NCBI RefSeq assembly: GCF_000150275.1
Contig: NW_002060961.1
Coordinates: forward strand, 897,153-947,005
DNA from: Trichoplax adhaerens
Taxonomy: Eukaryota; Placozoa; Uniplacotomia; Trichoplacea; Trichoplacidae
Length of the DNA: 49,853 nucleotides
Direction: 5' to 3'
Under the pieces are notes generated by a model, which worked only from the letters and a program-made list of their open reading frames with translations, had not been told where the DNA came from and ran no database searches. A program made the translations under genes and the position numbers. Shown here piece after piece: positions 23,901-37,290 of the stretch (the first letter of the stretch is position 1; each line of letters opens with the position of its first letter).

Positions 23901-25530
23901 GAATATAAATTACAAACATAGAAAAACAGAATTACTAATTGATAACATGTATTCACTTGTAAACATATTTTTCTCAATAGTTTGAATGACTACCGGCAGG
24001 GGATGCCTAAGTAGTATTTAGGGTCATCGTTCCGGCTAAATTTCTATAAAAATAAACATTCCTCTCTACTATTTTTTAAATCGGGATATTTCTAAAGGGA
24101 ATAATTTTAAATATTTTTTCAACATTAACGATTATCAGCAAGCTATGATGGTGATAATTTACTGATCTTGTTTATAATAGACTAAATTATAAAAATAAGA
24201 AATGAAGAGTAAAATAATGATTTCATTGGCGAAAATTGTTGATGAGACGGTAAGAGAAATATTATAATATATTGACTATTATACTCATGTTTTACATCTT
24301 TACTCTAAACTTGTTTCTATAATTGTTATTTTTCGGCCTGTATACCAGTTACATCATTACTGGCAAGAGACTAATTACATATATTTAATTAATTATGCGT
24401 AATATTGATCACCAGACCACAAGAGATGTATTAATATATTGAATTTTTGCACATTGAACATAAAATACTGTTTATTTTTCGATTCTACTAAACTTGGCAA
24501 GGATCTTATAAATTTTCTACCTCACAATTTCCAACTGTTAGAGGAGTTTGAACTTTATTCCACATAATTTTATGCTTTTCAATGCACTAATATATACTGT
24601 TCATACATGCTTAAGTGATGAAATAGATTAAAAATTTTCAATCGCGGCAAATCAGAGATTTATTAATAGATGTAGGCTTTATTGAATTATAAGGGATAAT
24701 ATTCAATAGACGCTTTGAATACATGCATGATGGAACTAACTAAGTAAGGATCGTATAAAGCTTCAAACAGGCATTTTATTTACCACCTCTATAAATTGAA
24801 GACTAGGAAACAAAAGCACTAACCTTATAATAGCGTTTTTTTTAATTGATTACATTGTTATAACATTTCATTACTAATACTGTCTCCGAGGCTTTTAATG
24901 ACAGCTTTCTTGGTTACATGTAATGCTGATTCATTTTAGCCCTGCTGGGAACATTTTATGGTTAAAACAAAAATATCAGAAAAAACTGAATTATTATTAG
25001 CAGGCTTAAGAAGTGATATGTTACCGTAATATATGTTCTGAAGGATATGAAATACAGATCTTATTGATTACGTAAGAATATAATTGATCTCACCTAGCAA
25101 ATAATATCATAAAATATTTAGGCGTTGATAGTAAAATTTCTATTTAAAGTCAATGCGCCGTTGAATTTTAAAATATTGCTCAAAGGATGAGAGATTAATA
25201 AATCATTTAATCATATGTAAACATGTACTTTACTGGTGATTTTATAGATGAAACTAGATTAGTGAAAGATGGTATAAAGCAATTTACTACTCGCCCAACG
25301 TGATCAAGTAGACAGAATAAAAATTGACATAATGTAAAAGTACACCTTCATATCGTGCTATACTAAACTTCCGAAACTCTGAAATACTAGATGCACATTT
25401 AAGGCCTAATCTACCTAACTTAAACTTAATATTTTAAATTGTCAGTCATGCTTCATTAATGCGCAATCGACGTGGAATATATGATTATCAATATCATTTG
25501 CAACTGTTGTCTCATTATTATGGCAACAAA
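20950..25530. other. Intergenic; very AT-rich, old diverged repeats at 21.4-23.0 kb
   Basis: No exon is recognisable. Between about 21,370 and 23,000, heavily diverged units recur at roughly 120-170-bp spacing. They share pieces such as tagcaagatag, a cattaaat..tagtc block, ttgcagcgat and cattaaatggcagtcatgg (for example near 21,520, 21,841, 21,964, 22,085, 22,768 and 22,890). The remainder shows nothing I can name. The CrAT promoter must lie just right of 20,949. Confidence 0.5.
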
Positions 25531-28354
25531 CTAGAGTAAAACGCATACAGTAGAGCGATAATTTTTACCGTGACCTGGATTACCAATTTTGATAGCAATG
25601 TCATCTCTTGCTATTTGCCTAAGAGCTCGTTGTAATTGATAATGACTAACATCTGGGTAATTTTGTTTATACCAAATATTAAGAAAGTCCATGGTTTGAT
25701 GAAATGCTTGATTAGGGTTTTCATTTTTGATCTTATCAATATCGATGTTACTGTCTAACTTGACCGCCAATTTTGTCCAATCAGTACCAATAGAACTTGC
25801 AATGGGATCAAAGTAGTCCCTGACCTCTGTAGTATTAATAATCAGATCAAATTTTAAATTTTAAAACTAGTTTTATTGTTGCTTAATACCTGGTTCTTAT
25901 AATAGAATAGTAAAACATGAAATCTACATCGATTTTGTGTTAAGATGCCAAGGATTATCGAATGGTACAGAACGAATAGGTTATGATGTTATCTATAATA
26001 AATCCTTGCTATAGTTAGCACCTATAATTGCCGTATATACCGGTTGTAGTCATTTGCAATAATGTAATTATATTGAATTAATCTCAGTATTAATACGCTA
26101 TAGGATTAGCGATTATCCTCGGGATTTGCTGTAGCAACTGCTAGTGTACATAAACATTATATAAGAATTATAGGTAATTATTTAGCATAACTAATTAGGT
26201 ACGGATTCACTAATTAATAGTAATTACTAATTTGCTGCTGTTATCGGTTGTATTCAATTTTATTCGAATTCTGACCTTTCACTTTTACGACTCAAAGGAT
26301 CTGAAACTAGCAAATTAAAATACTTTACTGCATGACATGAGTGAACTTGTAAACTTGTTTATTATTAAATAAAACATATATACGCTATGGTATTCACTCT
26401 ATCTTGCATGAATACTAGAAATTATATTATCTTGTTTTAAAGATTATAGTGTAAAAATTATCAAAACAATTCCCCAAAAATGTGTAGCCTGGCAGTTTTT
26501 AATTAATATGCTATGTTTACGATTTTCGCTTATTATTTCTAAATTCAATAGGATTTCTGTTTTTCTTATTTTTTTTGGAGGTTGGTTGTTAGCCTAACGC
26601 AGCACAGTCAGGTGAATAATTACTATAGTGTGCTTGCTAGTATTAAGATTAAATGAAGAAGTTGTCATTCTTTTATGGAAAAATTCAAACAATTTCTATC
26701 CGATTAACCTCTCATCCCATCGGTAATTCGATAATTGAACTTTATCAGAATAATTGCAGTGGGTAAAAAATGATGGACGTCTTTAAGAACAACATCGAAT
26801 ACCTTAAAAATATCAATTTTGCTATGCGTCTTATTTGCTCTAAGTTTATCTACTTATTCTCTACCATATAATACGTGCATATCTAAACTAGTAAAGACAG
26901 AAAAAGCTAAAAATCATCCGAAAGAAAACCTGGTAATTTAAAGTTGTACTTATTCGTGTATCTTTCACTATTGGAATTTAAACAATCCGACTTATAATAT
27001 AGACTAAATTTAAAGGTAGCGATATTTCGAACAGTCAAACTAGGCAATTGATGAAAATCTACGCTAAGATGGAGAATGGTAGCAGTTTACTAATTACTAA
27101 AACAAGATTAAAAATGTTTTACTGTTGCGCATCTTTACCTCGAATTGGAGCAGGATGATACCGAAATTGTTGATTGGCATCAATGTCTTTTTTAAAATGA
27201 TGTCGGATATTTTTGGATTTATTTCGTACAGCATCAACATCGGTATATCGACGAAGTCGGAGATAAGATTTCTCTAAATTATCATACAGGGTAGCTATTT
27301 GAGGATGATTTGAACCCAAAATAGCGGATATTATAGTAATGGCTTTTTGGTCCATAATAGAGGCTTTTTCGAATTGATTTTTATAATAATAGATATTTGC
27401 TATGTTTTGATACAAGGCAGCAACATCAGTATGGCTCTCTCCAAATATATCTAATCTAATTTTAAGCGATTTCTCATACATCGAAAGCGCCTCATCAAAC
27501 ATCCCTCGAAGACGATAGACTATACCCATGTTGTAATACGAATCGGCGACACGAGGATGATGATCGCCAAGGATTTGGGTTAAAATTTGCAGTGATTTTT
27601 CATACAGCGATAGAGCATTGTCATGCTTTGTTTGGCTTGCACAGATTCTTGCCATATTATTATAGATAGCAGCCACATCAGGATGATTATTGCCGAATGC
27701 TTTCAATTTAAGACGAAGTGATTTTTCGTATAAGGAAAAAGCTTCATCAAATTTATGCTGTTTATGATAAATGCTTCCTATATTACTATATGACATAGCA
27801 ACATCCGGATGGTTATCGCCTAATACATTTAGCCTAATTTTAAGCGCTTTTTCGAACTTGCAGAGAGCATCATCAAATTTGCTCCAGTGAGCAAAGATGT
27901 TTCCGATTTTAGTATAGGAATTGGCCACATGGAGATTGTCGTCTTCCGAGTCCTGTAATTTTATTTCAAGGGATTTCGTATAATCACATAATGCTCCATT
28001 TTCGTTATGGTTTGATTTCTTGATATCACCTTGAATGTCTAAATATTGAGCTATTCGCACTTGATCTTGTATTTTAACGGCTAATTCTTGCATTTTTTGG
28101 CTAAATTCATCAGCTTTCACCAGCTCGCATTGCCTCAAGTAGATATTGGAAATGTGGAGGTAAATCTCGCATTGTAACTGTTGAAGGTCTTTACCTGGGT
28201 TAGACACAGTTTGAATTTGATCGAGAGTTTTAATATAGCAAGACAGAGCTTGTTGATGATTGTAGCTGTTATAATATTTTTGGCCCTTTTGGTATAAAGA
28301 TTGGATTGCCTTAATGACGGTACAACTTACGGATTGATTTGCTGTTTCATCCAT
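25531..28354 (-). CDS. TPR protein spliced to a C-terminal death domain
   Basis: Exon 1 (28,354-27,139) encodes 405 residues. A diverged N-terminal TPR-like region is followed by about five to six 42-residue units, such as YSNIGSIYHKQHKFDEAFSL with the KSLRLKLKAFGNNHPDVA type of second helix. Read alone, this frame stops at 27,119, but it crosses CGAG|GTAAAGAT, a near-ideal donor. The acceptor TACTACAG at 25,827 opens a 97-codon exon (25,826-25,531) in matching phase, giving 503 aa. That exon has death-domain character: GTDWTKLAVKL, DIDKI, LNIWYKQN and LQRALRQIARDDIAIKI, matching the six-helix fold with Trp in helices 1-2 and 4. Death domains join receptors or scaffolds to signalling partners. 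The 1.3-kb junction is inferred; the two exons could instead be separate genes, and GGTCACG|GTAAAAAT could be a further donor. Confidence 0.7.
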
Positions 28355-31300
28355 CTAGAAAGAGAAGATTGCTTACATCAAGCTTGTGTCGAACATAAAT
28401 GTTGCATACTGAAATAATACGCATATTATGAAAGATTATTTATTATGACTCCATGCGTGCTATATTATGGTGCTCTAGAGGGTTTAAATTTATGTCTTAC
28501 TGCATTCTTGATTAAGATTGAGCTAATATTTATCCAGTGCTAGGTTCGATTTCTACACTATACGGTAAAGGTCACTTAAAGGAGTAGTTGGTTATATCAT
28601 TGAAATGCTTGTTAATTTTTACATAGTTTATGATTCAATAGGTGTATTAAGGTGAAAGTAGTTTGTCTTATGATACTGTATTAATTTTAGGGAAACTATT
28701 GAACCTATCCGATTATGAATTCTTAATTTGCAAAGATTAATAAATAGTTTAGCTGTATTTCTAAACCTTTGAAGTACTTTGACCCTATATCAGACTTAAA
28801 TTCATCTTACATACCTCCCTAACCCTAACTCTTGCTTCGCTTACCGTAAATTTATGATCAACTTTAATAATCTAATCAGCTTTGAACTATATCTCAAGAT
28901 TGCTTAAGAGTAGTTCCTTGTAACATTAGCGAGATTAAATAACTTAAATAGCTGTTGACATTAATATAGTAGATCCTATATAAGAAGAGATATCTCATTT
29001 ATTGTGATGATTAAAATAGTGTTGTCGACTAAAAGTATATAAACAATGTAATTAGTTGTTATCTATGCTGTATTTGGAAAGATAGACGATTATATAGGAA
29101 CCATGGTGTTAGTAGAAGCTCCTATTGTATCAATTAGGAAGCTATAGTAACTTATAAGAGGACAGATGATGATTGCCAGCTGTGCATAAAGCGAGGTCTT
29201 TCTGTTAATAGTAAGTTCTTATCCTCCGTTAACATTAGACTTCCAGTAAATTGTTAAATAGCTATTATTATCCACCGATGTCTTCTTTGGATTTGAATTT
29301 TATTATATTCCTATACTGTTGTATCCTAACAGGAATGTTGGAATTATAGTTTCCCATTTGGTATAAAATAATACTACGTGTGTATAGTACCGCTATTACA
29401 GTAATTTTGGATTAAATTAATAATTAGTCAAGTTATTTTCAACATTTACGCGCAATTCCAAAATTGTTTAGTAATATTGGAACTCCAGAAAGTTTTGATG
29501 GTTCATTATACTATTTCATTAGTATATTGTAGAATAGTTTATATGGATACACCTACCACTGACATTTTACCAATTTTGGGTGATTTATTTATCAATCAGG
29601 TCGGTTTTAGGTTTCTACAGTAAGATCGATTGCTCGTATTTGCATTCCTAACAATTTTGAGGCGCAGTATGATTTTGGCTTTGCAAAAAGTAATTTATTA
29701 CATGTGCCACTGATACTTGATTGCTTCTTATTACGAATCTACTTTGAGCTAAAGGTAGTCTCATCCTACTTTTATTTTATTAAGTTCAGAGAATTTATTA
29801 ATCTCATGAGTCATCGCTTTATATAGCGTTAATGAATCTTAAATAAGAAGAACAGTAATGTTCACTGTCCCTGCTTCGTTATTTAGGGTATTTAATTAAT
29901 TAAATTAATTTCAATATTCATATTGAAAAGACTACTTGGTTGTACTAGTATCCTTGTCATCCTTTTCGTACCATACCCTGTAACTATTTACTGTATATTG
30001 CCATAATTTCGATACATATAGCCACTATCGCTATTGTATTGATTTTTGATAGTTCGCTAATCAAGCCATTTAAGTATCTATCTCGAACAGTTCGCTTAAT
30101 AATTATAGTATTTCTAACAGTTTGAGAAGCTCTATAACTACTGTTCTGACAAAGTAAACGGTAGTTTAGCTATATAATCGTACTTTTATTAATTTAGAGA
30201 ATTTTAAATTCAATTAGCTTTATTCGTAAAGATTAATACACTATAGTGATAATTTTGTTATACTTTATTCTAGACTTTAAGTTTTCTTATTCTACCTCTC
30301 TTTCATTGAATTCTGGCGCCGGCAATGATCAATTAGATGAATTTCCGTTTTGAGTTGCCAAGGCTACTTAAAATATTTAAGTAATATCCTTAATAACTTT
30401 TCTAGATACCGTATAATTTCACATATGCTCAAAAGAATATAGGAAATATTACATATTTCCACTGAGTCATTAATTTAGAATAATTAGAGTATTAATCAGG
30501 ACAGTTGCAATTTTAAAGACTGCCGAACTGTTACTGTATTTGTCTCGCTGAATTTAGATTTATCGACGAATTTTTTAAAGATTTTGACTTGGCGTTGGCT
30601 CAAGATTATACTGTATAATCTATGTATTACTACTGCTTCGCTGATTTAGGGTCATTATTGATAAAATTTGCTTTAATTCTTATATTGTATTTGAACAGGT
30701 ATCAAGAAGCGAAACTATTTAGTAGGATAGTCTCCTTGTCTATTGTTTATAATGCTGATTAAAATATTACGCTATCGTCAAGCGATATTCATATAAATTT
30801 AAAACGATGAAAGGTCAAATTCTGATGAAAATAAAATAAAATAAAGGATTTAAAGCTAAAACTGAAGCTAGCTGAACCTAAATTTCTTATTCAGTTTAAA
30901 TTATACTAGATCAATTATCATTTAAGTACTATTCATAGGATTAATATCAATTAATAATAAAGTATATAAAATGGAATTATAGCTACAATTTGCAGTTTTA
31001 CTAGTATTATTGAAACTTACATCCAGTCATGCGTATAATTTTAGCTGGCGCTGATCACCATTAAACACTACTTCAAATTGGATATGAAATTAATAAAATA
31101 TTTAGGTTCGGATGAAATAAAAATTTTAACAGCAATTTGACCCACATTCAGCTAATAGTTAATTGTTTATTCCGGGAATATGAGTAATTCTGTCAAAGAT
31201 TACTTCTTCAAATTTGAAAATTTATGTCGCTTTCCAGAGTATTTAAAATTAGCTGAAATGGGAATTACTTGGTTAAATGTTAGAAATCAGATCTGACGAA

Positions 31301-33829
31301 AAATGGCTTATACTCCTAGAATTCTGGAAGAGTAGACACTAGATTAATGTAAAAGTTATCATTGCCTTGCAAAATTAAATACTGCTAGCGGATACTATTA
31401 GGATAAAGTCGTAAATCCGGAAAATCTATGACATTTTAACTCAGAGTATATCACGTTTGGGGTGTTATCACAATCATTAATAATTCAACAGAGTAGGAGT
31501 CATTCTTTTACAATTTTAAGTTTATATACCCTAAGCTTGTGAGTGTTCAAACCCAATATAGTTACTTCTTATCATAACGATGGCTAGGATTAAGATACTT
31601 TTTATTAATCATCAGGATACGATTAGAAATGATTTATATGAAGGATGAAATAAATCAAACTATAAAAAAATAACAGAATAAACACTGCTTAAAGTAGATT
31701 AAGATTTGTTTAGAAATTATTTTGATGTATAGTGTACAGAATAAGCTATACTTTTTGATTACGTTGTCTGTGAAGTTTTAAACTCAGATTTACAGTATTA
31801 GTACTTGAATGTATGCCTATTAGATAGAAGGTAAAGTCAAAACAAGAAGTATACTTAACATCAAGACTTATTAGTGATATTTTACAGTAGTTGTGTATGC
31901 ATATATGACGGAAATAAAAGATAGAAGAAGTAAAATTAATTAAATGATCTTGTTTACACTTAATTATACTTACTTCAAGGTTAGTCATAAGGGTACAGAT
32001 TATGGAATGAGCTACAAAATCTAGCTATACTTTATGTGAAATTCTAATGGTGGAGGTTTAACGATAATAAATAAGATCAACGACTGTAATGATACTGCTA
32101 TAAATAGATTATGCTGATTTCGAGATTATTCGCAATAGTGCAGAAAATAATATGAGTTGATGATTTCTGTCATATTTTTAGTGAAATATTTTTAGAAGAG
32201 ATTTTACAGTACTAGTGGTTGCATATGGGACCGATATAAAAGGGTAACGTAAATCAAAATAAAGAAAAAGTTGTATTTTCGCGTATGTGAAGAACATTTT
32301 ATGACTGCTCAAAGTATAGAATGAGCCATAATAGTAAGCGTAGCTGTGGTTTATACAAAATCTCGACCAAGTTTTTATAGTATTTTATGCTGACACGAAA
32401 TAGTAAAAAAAGTCGAAATAAAAAATGTGTATGTTTAAACTTAGACTTTTGCATATTGATACAGCTTATAAAATATACCATAGATTGAGTCTGCTTTCTA
32501 CGAAATTTGGGCAAAGATTCTAAAGTATTATCATTTTCATAAATATAATGAACTGATAAAATTAGGTAGAAAATATTACGGCTTAAGCGATGTCAATTAT
32601 AAGAAGATTTTTAATGAATTTATAGTCAATTTTGTATTGTAGCTAAATGCTTTCGTGAAGAGAGTTGAAAAAATTTGGTTGCAGACTATTTCTAAATTTA
32701 AAGAGTTTAAAATTACTCCAAAATCATTCCTAATATCATTTAGTGATATTAGTAACACACCTGATTATAAACCTATTTTGGTTTGTAATTTCTTTTAGAA
32801 AAAGATCTCCATCGCAGACTGTTTTCTATATAGTCAACTGCTATATAGATTCCTGCTTATGATATTCCGATTCAAAATAACGAAGTTTTCCTTTTAATAG
32901 CCGCAGCAATATTGATTAGCCCAAATTCCCTAATGGATAAATCGATATAGATAAATTGGCTTGGAATTAGAGTGTGAAAAATGAAGCGATTTTCTCTTTT
33001 AATCGTTTTTTTACAACTATCATTGAATGATGAAAACGTGTAATAATTGCTAAAATGTCATTTATACCGTTAATTAATGTGAAAGTTGCGTAACTGCATG
33101 TATGGATTATTAATTACTTCATATATTGTCGAGGTTCAATTATCTAATGCAGGTATTGTGTCTTTTTGTACTTTAGAATATAAATTATAAAATAACTGTA
33201 CCAAAGAGTTGTTCTAAATCCGTCGACTATTGAATAGACTCAAGAAATTAATGCTATTAATGCATTGATCATGTAGAGTCTTTAAAATGCTTTATTCTTT
33301 CATTTAGAAGCCTATTTGATCTATTTCTAAGGCTAGTATTGATTAAAATACATTAATTTAAAAATACTGTTAGCAAGAAAGTATTGTTATTTAAACAATA
33401 ATTGACGTCGAATAATTACTTATAAAATGCCCTTTTGAAGACATTACTTTCACAATCTGCTATATTAAGCATTGAATTATTCATGATTTATGATGATGAT
33501 GGTCGTTGTTATATCCACTTAAAATGACGGTAGTATTCGCTCTTATACTAATATTATAAATATTAGTATTAATGTACCATAAATAATACTAATCTATGTA
33601 GGCATGCATACATACTAATATAATACTAGCTAACTAACTAGTTGAAGGGAAACTTTTTTGGAGTGGTCTGTCCTGATAGTGCAATGACAAATAGTACACT
33701 GACAATAAGCTGAGCAAAATGTCTCTCGATCACCGTACTCAATATTCAACAAAGTTATACCGACACAGATGATGATTTTTTGCGTTGTTATCTTGTGAAA
33801 CAGCCTAGACTCTTGTTCGATATGCTATC
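28355..33829. other. Intergenic; no gene recognised, diverged repeats
   Basis: This is a 5.5-kb AT-rich stretch with dense stops. Similar blocks with gcttcg near the start and a ccttgt..att end occur near 28,833, 29,870 and 30,635, suggesting an old interspersed or tandem repeat. At 31,780-32,430 another diverged unit recurs (near 31,785, 31,882, 32,203 and 32,372) with the pattern ttacagta..gcatatg..ataaaa. The 70-80-codon minus-strand frames at 31,746-31,988 and 32,299-32,514 fall inside it and have no domain. Confidence 0.45.
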
Positions 33830-35290
33830 TCACGTTACGAACATTTCTATATGTTTAACGGCTGTGGTAGATAGTAGTAATCCATGAATGTTATTCCTCG
33901 TCAATGTTATAGATGTGTTCTGACAGCTTCCGGGTGATAGAAACTGGTAGCTGATCAATATATATGTATGACAATATGCACGCGGCTCATATCGAATATA
34001 AAGCCGATCCGATACCAGATATTCTTCAAAATTAAACTGCATATCGTATGATGGAAGTATTGAAGAAATATAATACTCGCGTTCTGCTCGGCTTTCTTTG
34101 CTTACATATTTCTCGTATATTACATGATAATCTATCATTAAATTGATCATTATTTCTTTCATATTGCTATTCAAATGAAATTGATGAAGTATACAATTAA
34201 TTAAGTTTCTTGATATTATTTCTTGACCGAGTGGCTTTTTCATATTTGAATCGTATATTACAACTATCAGCTGGACAGTTTTTTAATAATATTACATTTC
34301 ATAGTAAGCTTACTAGCCAAGTAACATCAGTTATAACGATTGATTGATTAATTAGCGCTTGATAAAATAATAAAGTATTCTAACATAGATATTAGATCAT
34401 CGTCACTTTCGTATAATGCATATTGTTCAGCTAATTGTTTTATTTCTTGTATTGTCATCATTTTATTAAGTTTATTAGTTCTGTCTTGGGTAATTAGTGA
34501 TGTTGTTGAAGACCTTACTTGACTAGCAGGTATATGCAATATTGCAGCCATCATACAGCCATCGAATAGGAATACAACCTTACAAATGCGATTTTGATTC
34601 AATAAATTATTCAATAATGCGATTTAGATGATAACAACACAGTTTACGTTGAGTATCTGTAGAAGTAGTGTTATCTTCTCCATTGTAATTAAAATTAATT
34701 GTAGAAGAATAAATATCATTCTTATAGGAAGGTATTTGAGCTATTCTTCTTCTAATTCACAAAATCGACTGTTTCGTTCCTCTTCACTTTCGATACAATC
34801 TGCATGAGTACCGACTAAAATGAAGATAGCTGATCGATATTTTACTGGATCGTCCTTGATAGTTATCAGGATCTTGGTCAGTATTACTACGAGTAATAGC
34901 AGTGAACCATTCTTGTATAGACTGTGAGTATGCCATCTTCCTTATTGAGTCATTTTTGTATTAAAAGCTTGATTAATATTTTGAATTATAACAAATAGAA
35001 GAATATATATACAGTTATTACCAGACGTGAATAAAGTAGCAGGATAGATGGGATAACCGCGGAAATCTACTATTTTAGCATACCGAATATGTTGTATATA
35101 AAAGATTGTTCAATTTTTACTAAGCAAATATTTTGATAGTTGATGACTTCCCGATAAGTGGAGGACCAATGAATCTAACTTGTGTTAAATTATTATGCGT
35201 AAGTTGTTTCTGTTCGATTTTAAATGTCTGAATGCAGTAGTTTTCAATCAATAACGCAAAGAGCGTTGTAATTTTGAATGATAATGACGA
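33830..35290 (-). pseudogene. Roc-COR (ROCO/LRRK-like) GTPase remnant
   Basis: Reading down the minus strand: an open lead-in from about 35,290; a P-loop GPPLIGKS at 35,167-35,144; a degenerate G3 region VDFRGYP at about 35,070-35,050 where DxxGQ is expected, followed by the hydrophobic NNCIYILLFVI strand; SIQEWFTAI; a ROCO-type G4 motif VGTHAD at 34,815-34,798; and two COR-like frames. The first (34,614-34,348) has MMTIQEIKQLAEQYALYESD and the second (34,243-33,830) has LINCILHQFHLNS and YYISSILPSY, as in COR. A stop follows the P-loop helix, only about 60 bp separates G1 from G3, a +1 shift lies between SIQEW and VGTHAD, and a stop follows the G4 segment. Introns alone do not restore one frame, so I call it a pseudogene, with moderate doubt about unseen exons. 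Confidence 0.7.
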
Positions 35291-35954
35291 TAATTGATTA
35301 AAGGAATAAAAGACTATTTTAAACTGATTAAAGTCTGAAATTAAAATAAGTCGGAGTTGGGGATTTTCAATTTACCTTTTTAATCATGTTGTAAAATCAG
35401 GTGTTTTACTTGTAGAAAAATAAGTAATAGAATAACATATTATGATTTTGAATTACTGATCGATTTATACTAGAAAAAGTAGTGTACTGTACTCATAAAT
35501 TATGAGTTACAATGTATTAAATCTTTATTATGGACAGCTAACTAATTTATCTTACTCGTCGCTAATGGATGGCGCACATTCTATGTTTGATGACTTTAAC
35601 GATTGCGTTGAATTGAGAGCCTTGTGTAATAAAGATTAACACAGTCTATAGTACTGTACATAATATGCAAACTGGTATAATACAGACGTAGAAAATACCT
35701 GAGATGGATCAATCGCATCTCAAATAATTTAAGGCGCAATCTTTGGTGCAATCAATTGCTTCCAAGCCTTTTCTATAGTTTAATTAGTGTCGATAAGTCT
35801 ATCATATCGTAAACCACTAATCTTGAAATTTGAAGGAATATATAATAGATTGCTTTTGAACGAGAAGATATACAAATTAAATTAGTATTATAGTATACCC
35901 TGTACTGCTAGTGATTGATCGTATCTATTTTGATGTAGTTTACTGCGAAAAATG
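35291..35954. other. Unassigned spacer between the TPR and Roc remnants
   Basis: AT-rich, with no recognisable exon on either strand. If the TPR and Roc-COR remnants were once one gene, this was its linker or intron. Confidence 0.4.
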
Positions 35955-36375
35955 ATTGATTTATGTTGGATAACTGCTGCATCGTCATGTCGATGTTGTT
36001 GGCTACAGCAGTTGAGCATACAATCGTACAAGATAGCGATGTTGGAATGATTTTCTCCTAGCAGATTAACTAAAATAGTAATTGCTGCTTAATATGTAGA
36101 GTAGAGATAGCCTGATCATAATATGTATCGGTCACTTTTTGATTTAGATCAGCTAAGTGTTGGTGATTCTTTCCAACTAATCGCAGTTGAATTTTAAGAG
36201 ATATTTCATATCGAGAAAGAGCATCCATGTATCTACAGTATTTTCTATAAGCGCTACCCAAGCTGTTCTATAGCATAGCTATATCGAAATGAAAGTCGTC
36301 AAGAACTGATAATTTAATTTCCGAAGATTTCTGATACAGTTGTAGAGCATCGTTGTGCTTGCCTTAATAGTTCTA
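35955..36375 (-). pseudogene. Decayed TPR repeat gene fragment
   Basis: The minus strand encodes TPR units of the same family as the two intact genes. GKHNDALQLYQKSSEIKLSV is followed by an in-frame TAG, then LGSAYRKYCRYMDALSRYEI, then after a frameshift near 36,070 LLGENHSNIAILYD. The last part lines up with the C-terminal TPR of the 27-28 kb gene (LGSNHPQIATLYD). About three units remain. One stop plus one frameshift mark it as non-functional. Confidence 0.75.
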
Positions 36376-36635
36376 AAAACTTCCTGCATGGTGGTTATCC
36401 ATCATCTAGTATTGACTTTAGGCAAATCTCTATTCTTAGTCACCCAACTGTATCCAATAGAGCTGTGGTTCTCATCGACTATGAGATGCATCACTACACT
36501 ATGGCCTACTCCTTTATTGGAGTAGGCCACCGCATAGCCCATGAGGAATCCGTCGATACAGCTAAAATGTCAGGCAACGACTCAAGATAAAACTCTTCAC
36601 TCTAAGCCTAAATCCAAGACAGTCCTTCTCCAATC
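36376..36635. other. Unassigned spacer upstream of the SOD1-side duplication
   Basis: I see no exon or repeat here apart from a short gtaggcca direct repeat near 36,500-36,530. Confidence 0.4.
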
Positions 36636-37290
36636 AATTTGGCATCGCCATTTTTGGATGTACAATTGGTTGTAGTGTCGTTGCTAGACGACGTGATTGA
36701 ACCATCCATCCAGTCGTCCATGGTTAAGCATTGCATAATGCATATTGCATAATGCATACTGTAGTACAGTACTGAATACTGTAGACTGTACTGTACTGTA
36801 AGACGTACTGTACGTTGATGGCGGTAAACGTGCGTTCAAACGTTGATCTGCAACAACGTTGACAGCTCCCATTCTGGCCAAGTTTGTTCTTGTTCTCGAC
36901 CATGCACTCTAACCATCGGCCCACCAATTTGGCATGCCAATTTTTTGTTGTACAATTGCTTGTAGTGTAGTTTGCTTGACGACATTATTCAAGCATGCAG
37001 TCCTGTATGCAATGGTTAGCCATTGCATGCTGTACAGTGTACAGTACAGTAGTACTGTACAGTAGTACTGTACAGTAAACTACTGTACAGTACACTACAG
37101 CATACTGTACTGTAGACTGTAGACTGTAGACTGGACGTGCTGGACGGATCCCATACAGTACTGTACGACCGACGTACGCTGATGCCGATGAACGTGCGTT
37201 CAAACGCTGACCTGCACAACGTTGACGGCTCCCATTGTGGCCAAGGTTGTTATTGTTCTGGACATCGTAGACTAACCATCGGCCCATTGG
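36636..37290. repeat. Two-copy tandem duplication upstream of SOD1
   Basis: aatttggcat..tacaattg..tgtagtgt starts at 36,636 and again at 36,926 (290-bp offset). The shared block runs through cgtgcgttcaaacg, acgttgac and ctcccatt to ctaaccatcggccca (36,909 and 37,272). The second copy is about 73 bp longer, because its internal TACTGTA tract is expanded. Part of the end block recurs a third time near 37,344. Minus-strand frames of 65-105 codons in it have no domain. Confidence 0.85.
37020..37165. repeat. TACTGTA/TACAGTA palindrome array
   Basis: GTACAGT, TACTGTA and AGTACTGT blocks follow one another almost without other sequence, and then gactgta is repeated three times. Because TACAGTA and TACTGTA are reverse complements, the tract can fold in many registers. 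It sits about 300-440 bp upstream of the SOD1 start codon. Confidence 0.85.

Noticed and set aside
37020-37165. Resemblance of the tacagtactgt motif to the miR-101 family
   Set aside because: The match is only the palindromic core, occurs in many tandem copies, and no hairpin precursor of normal shape is seen.
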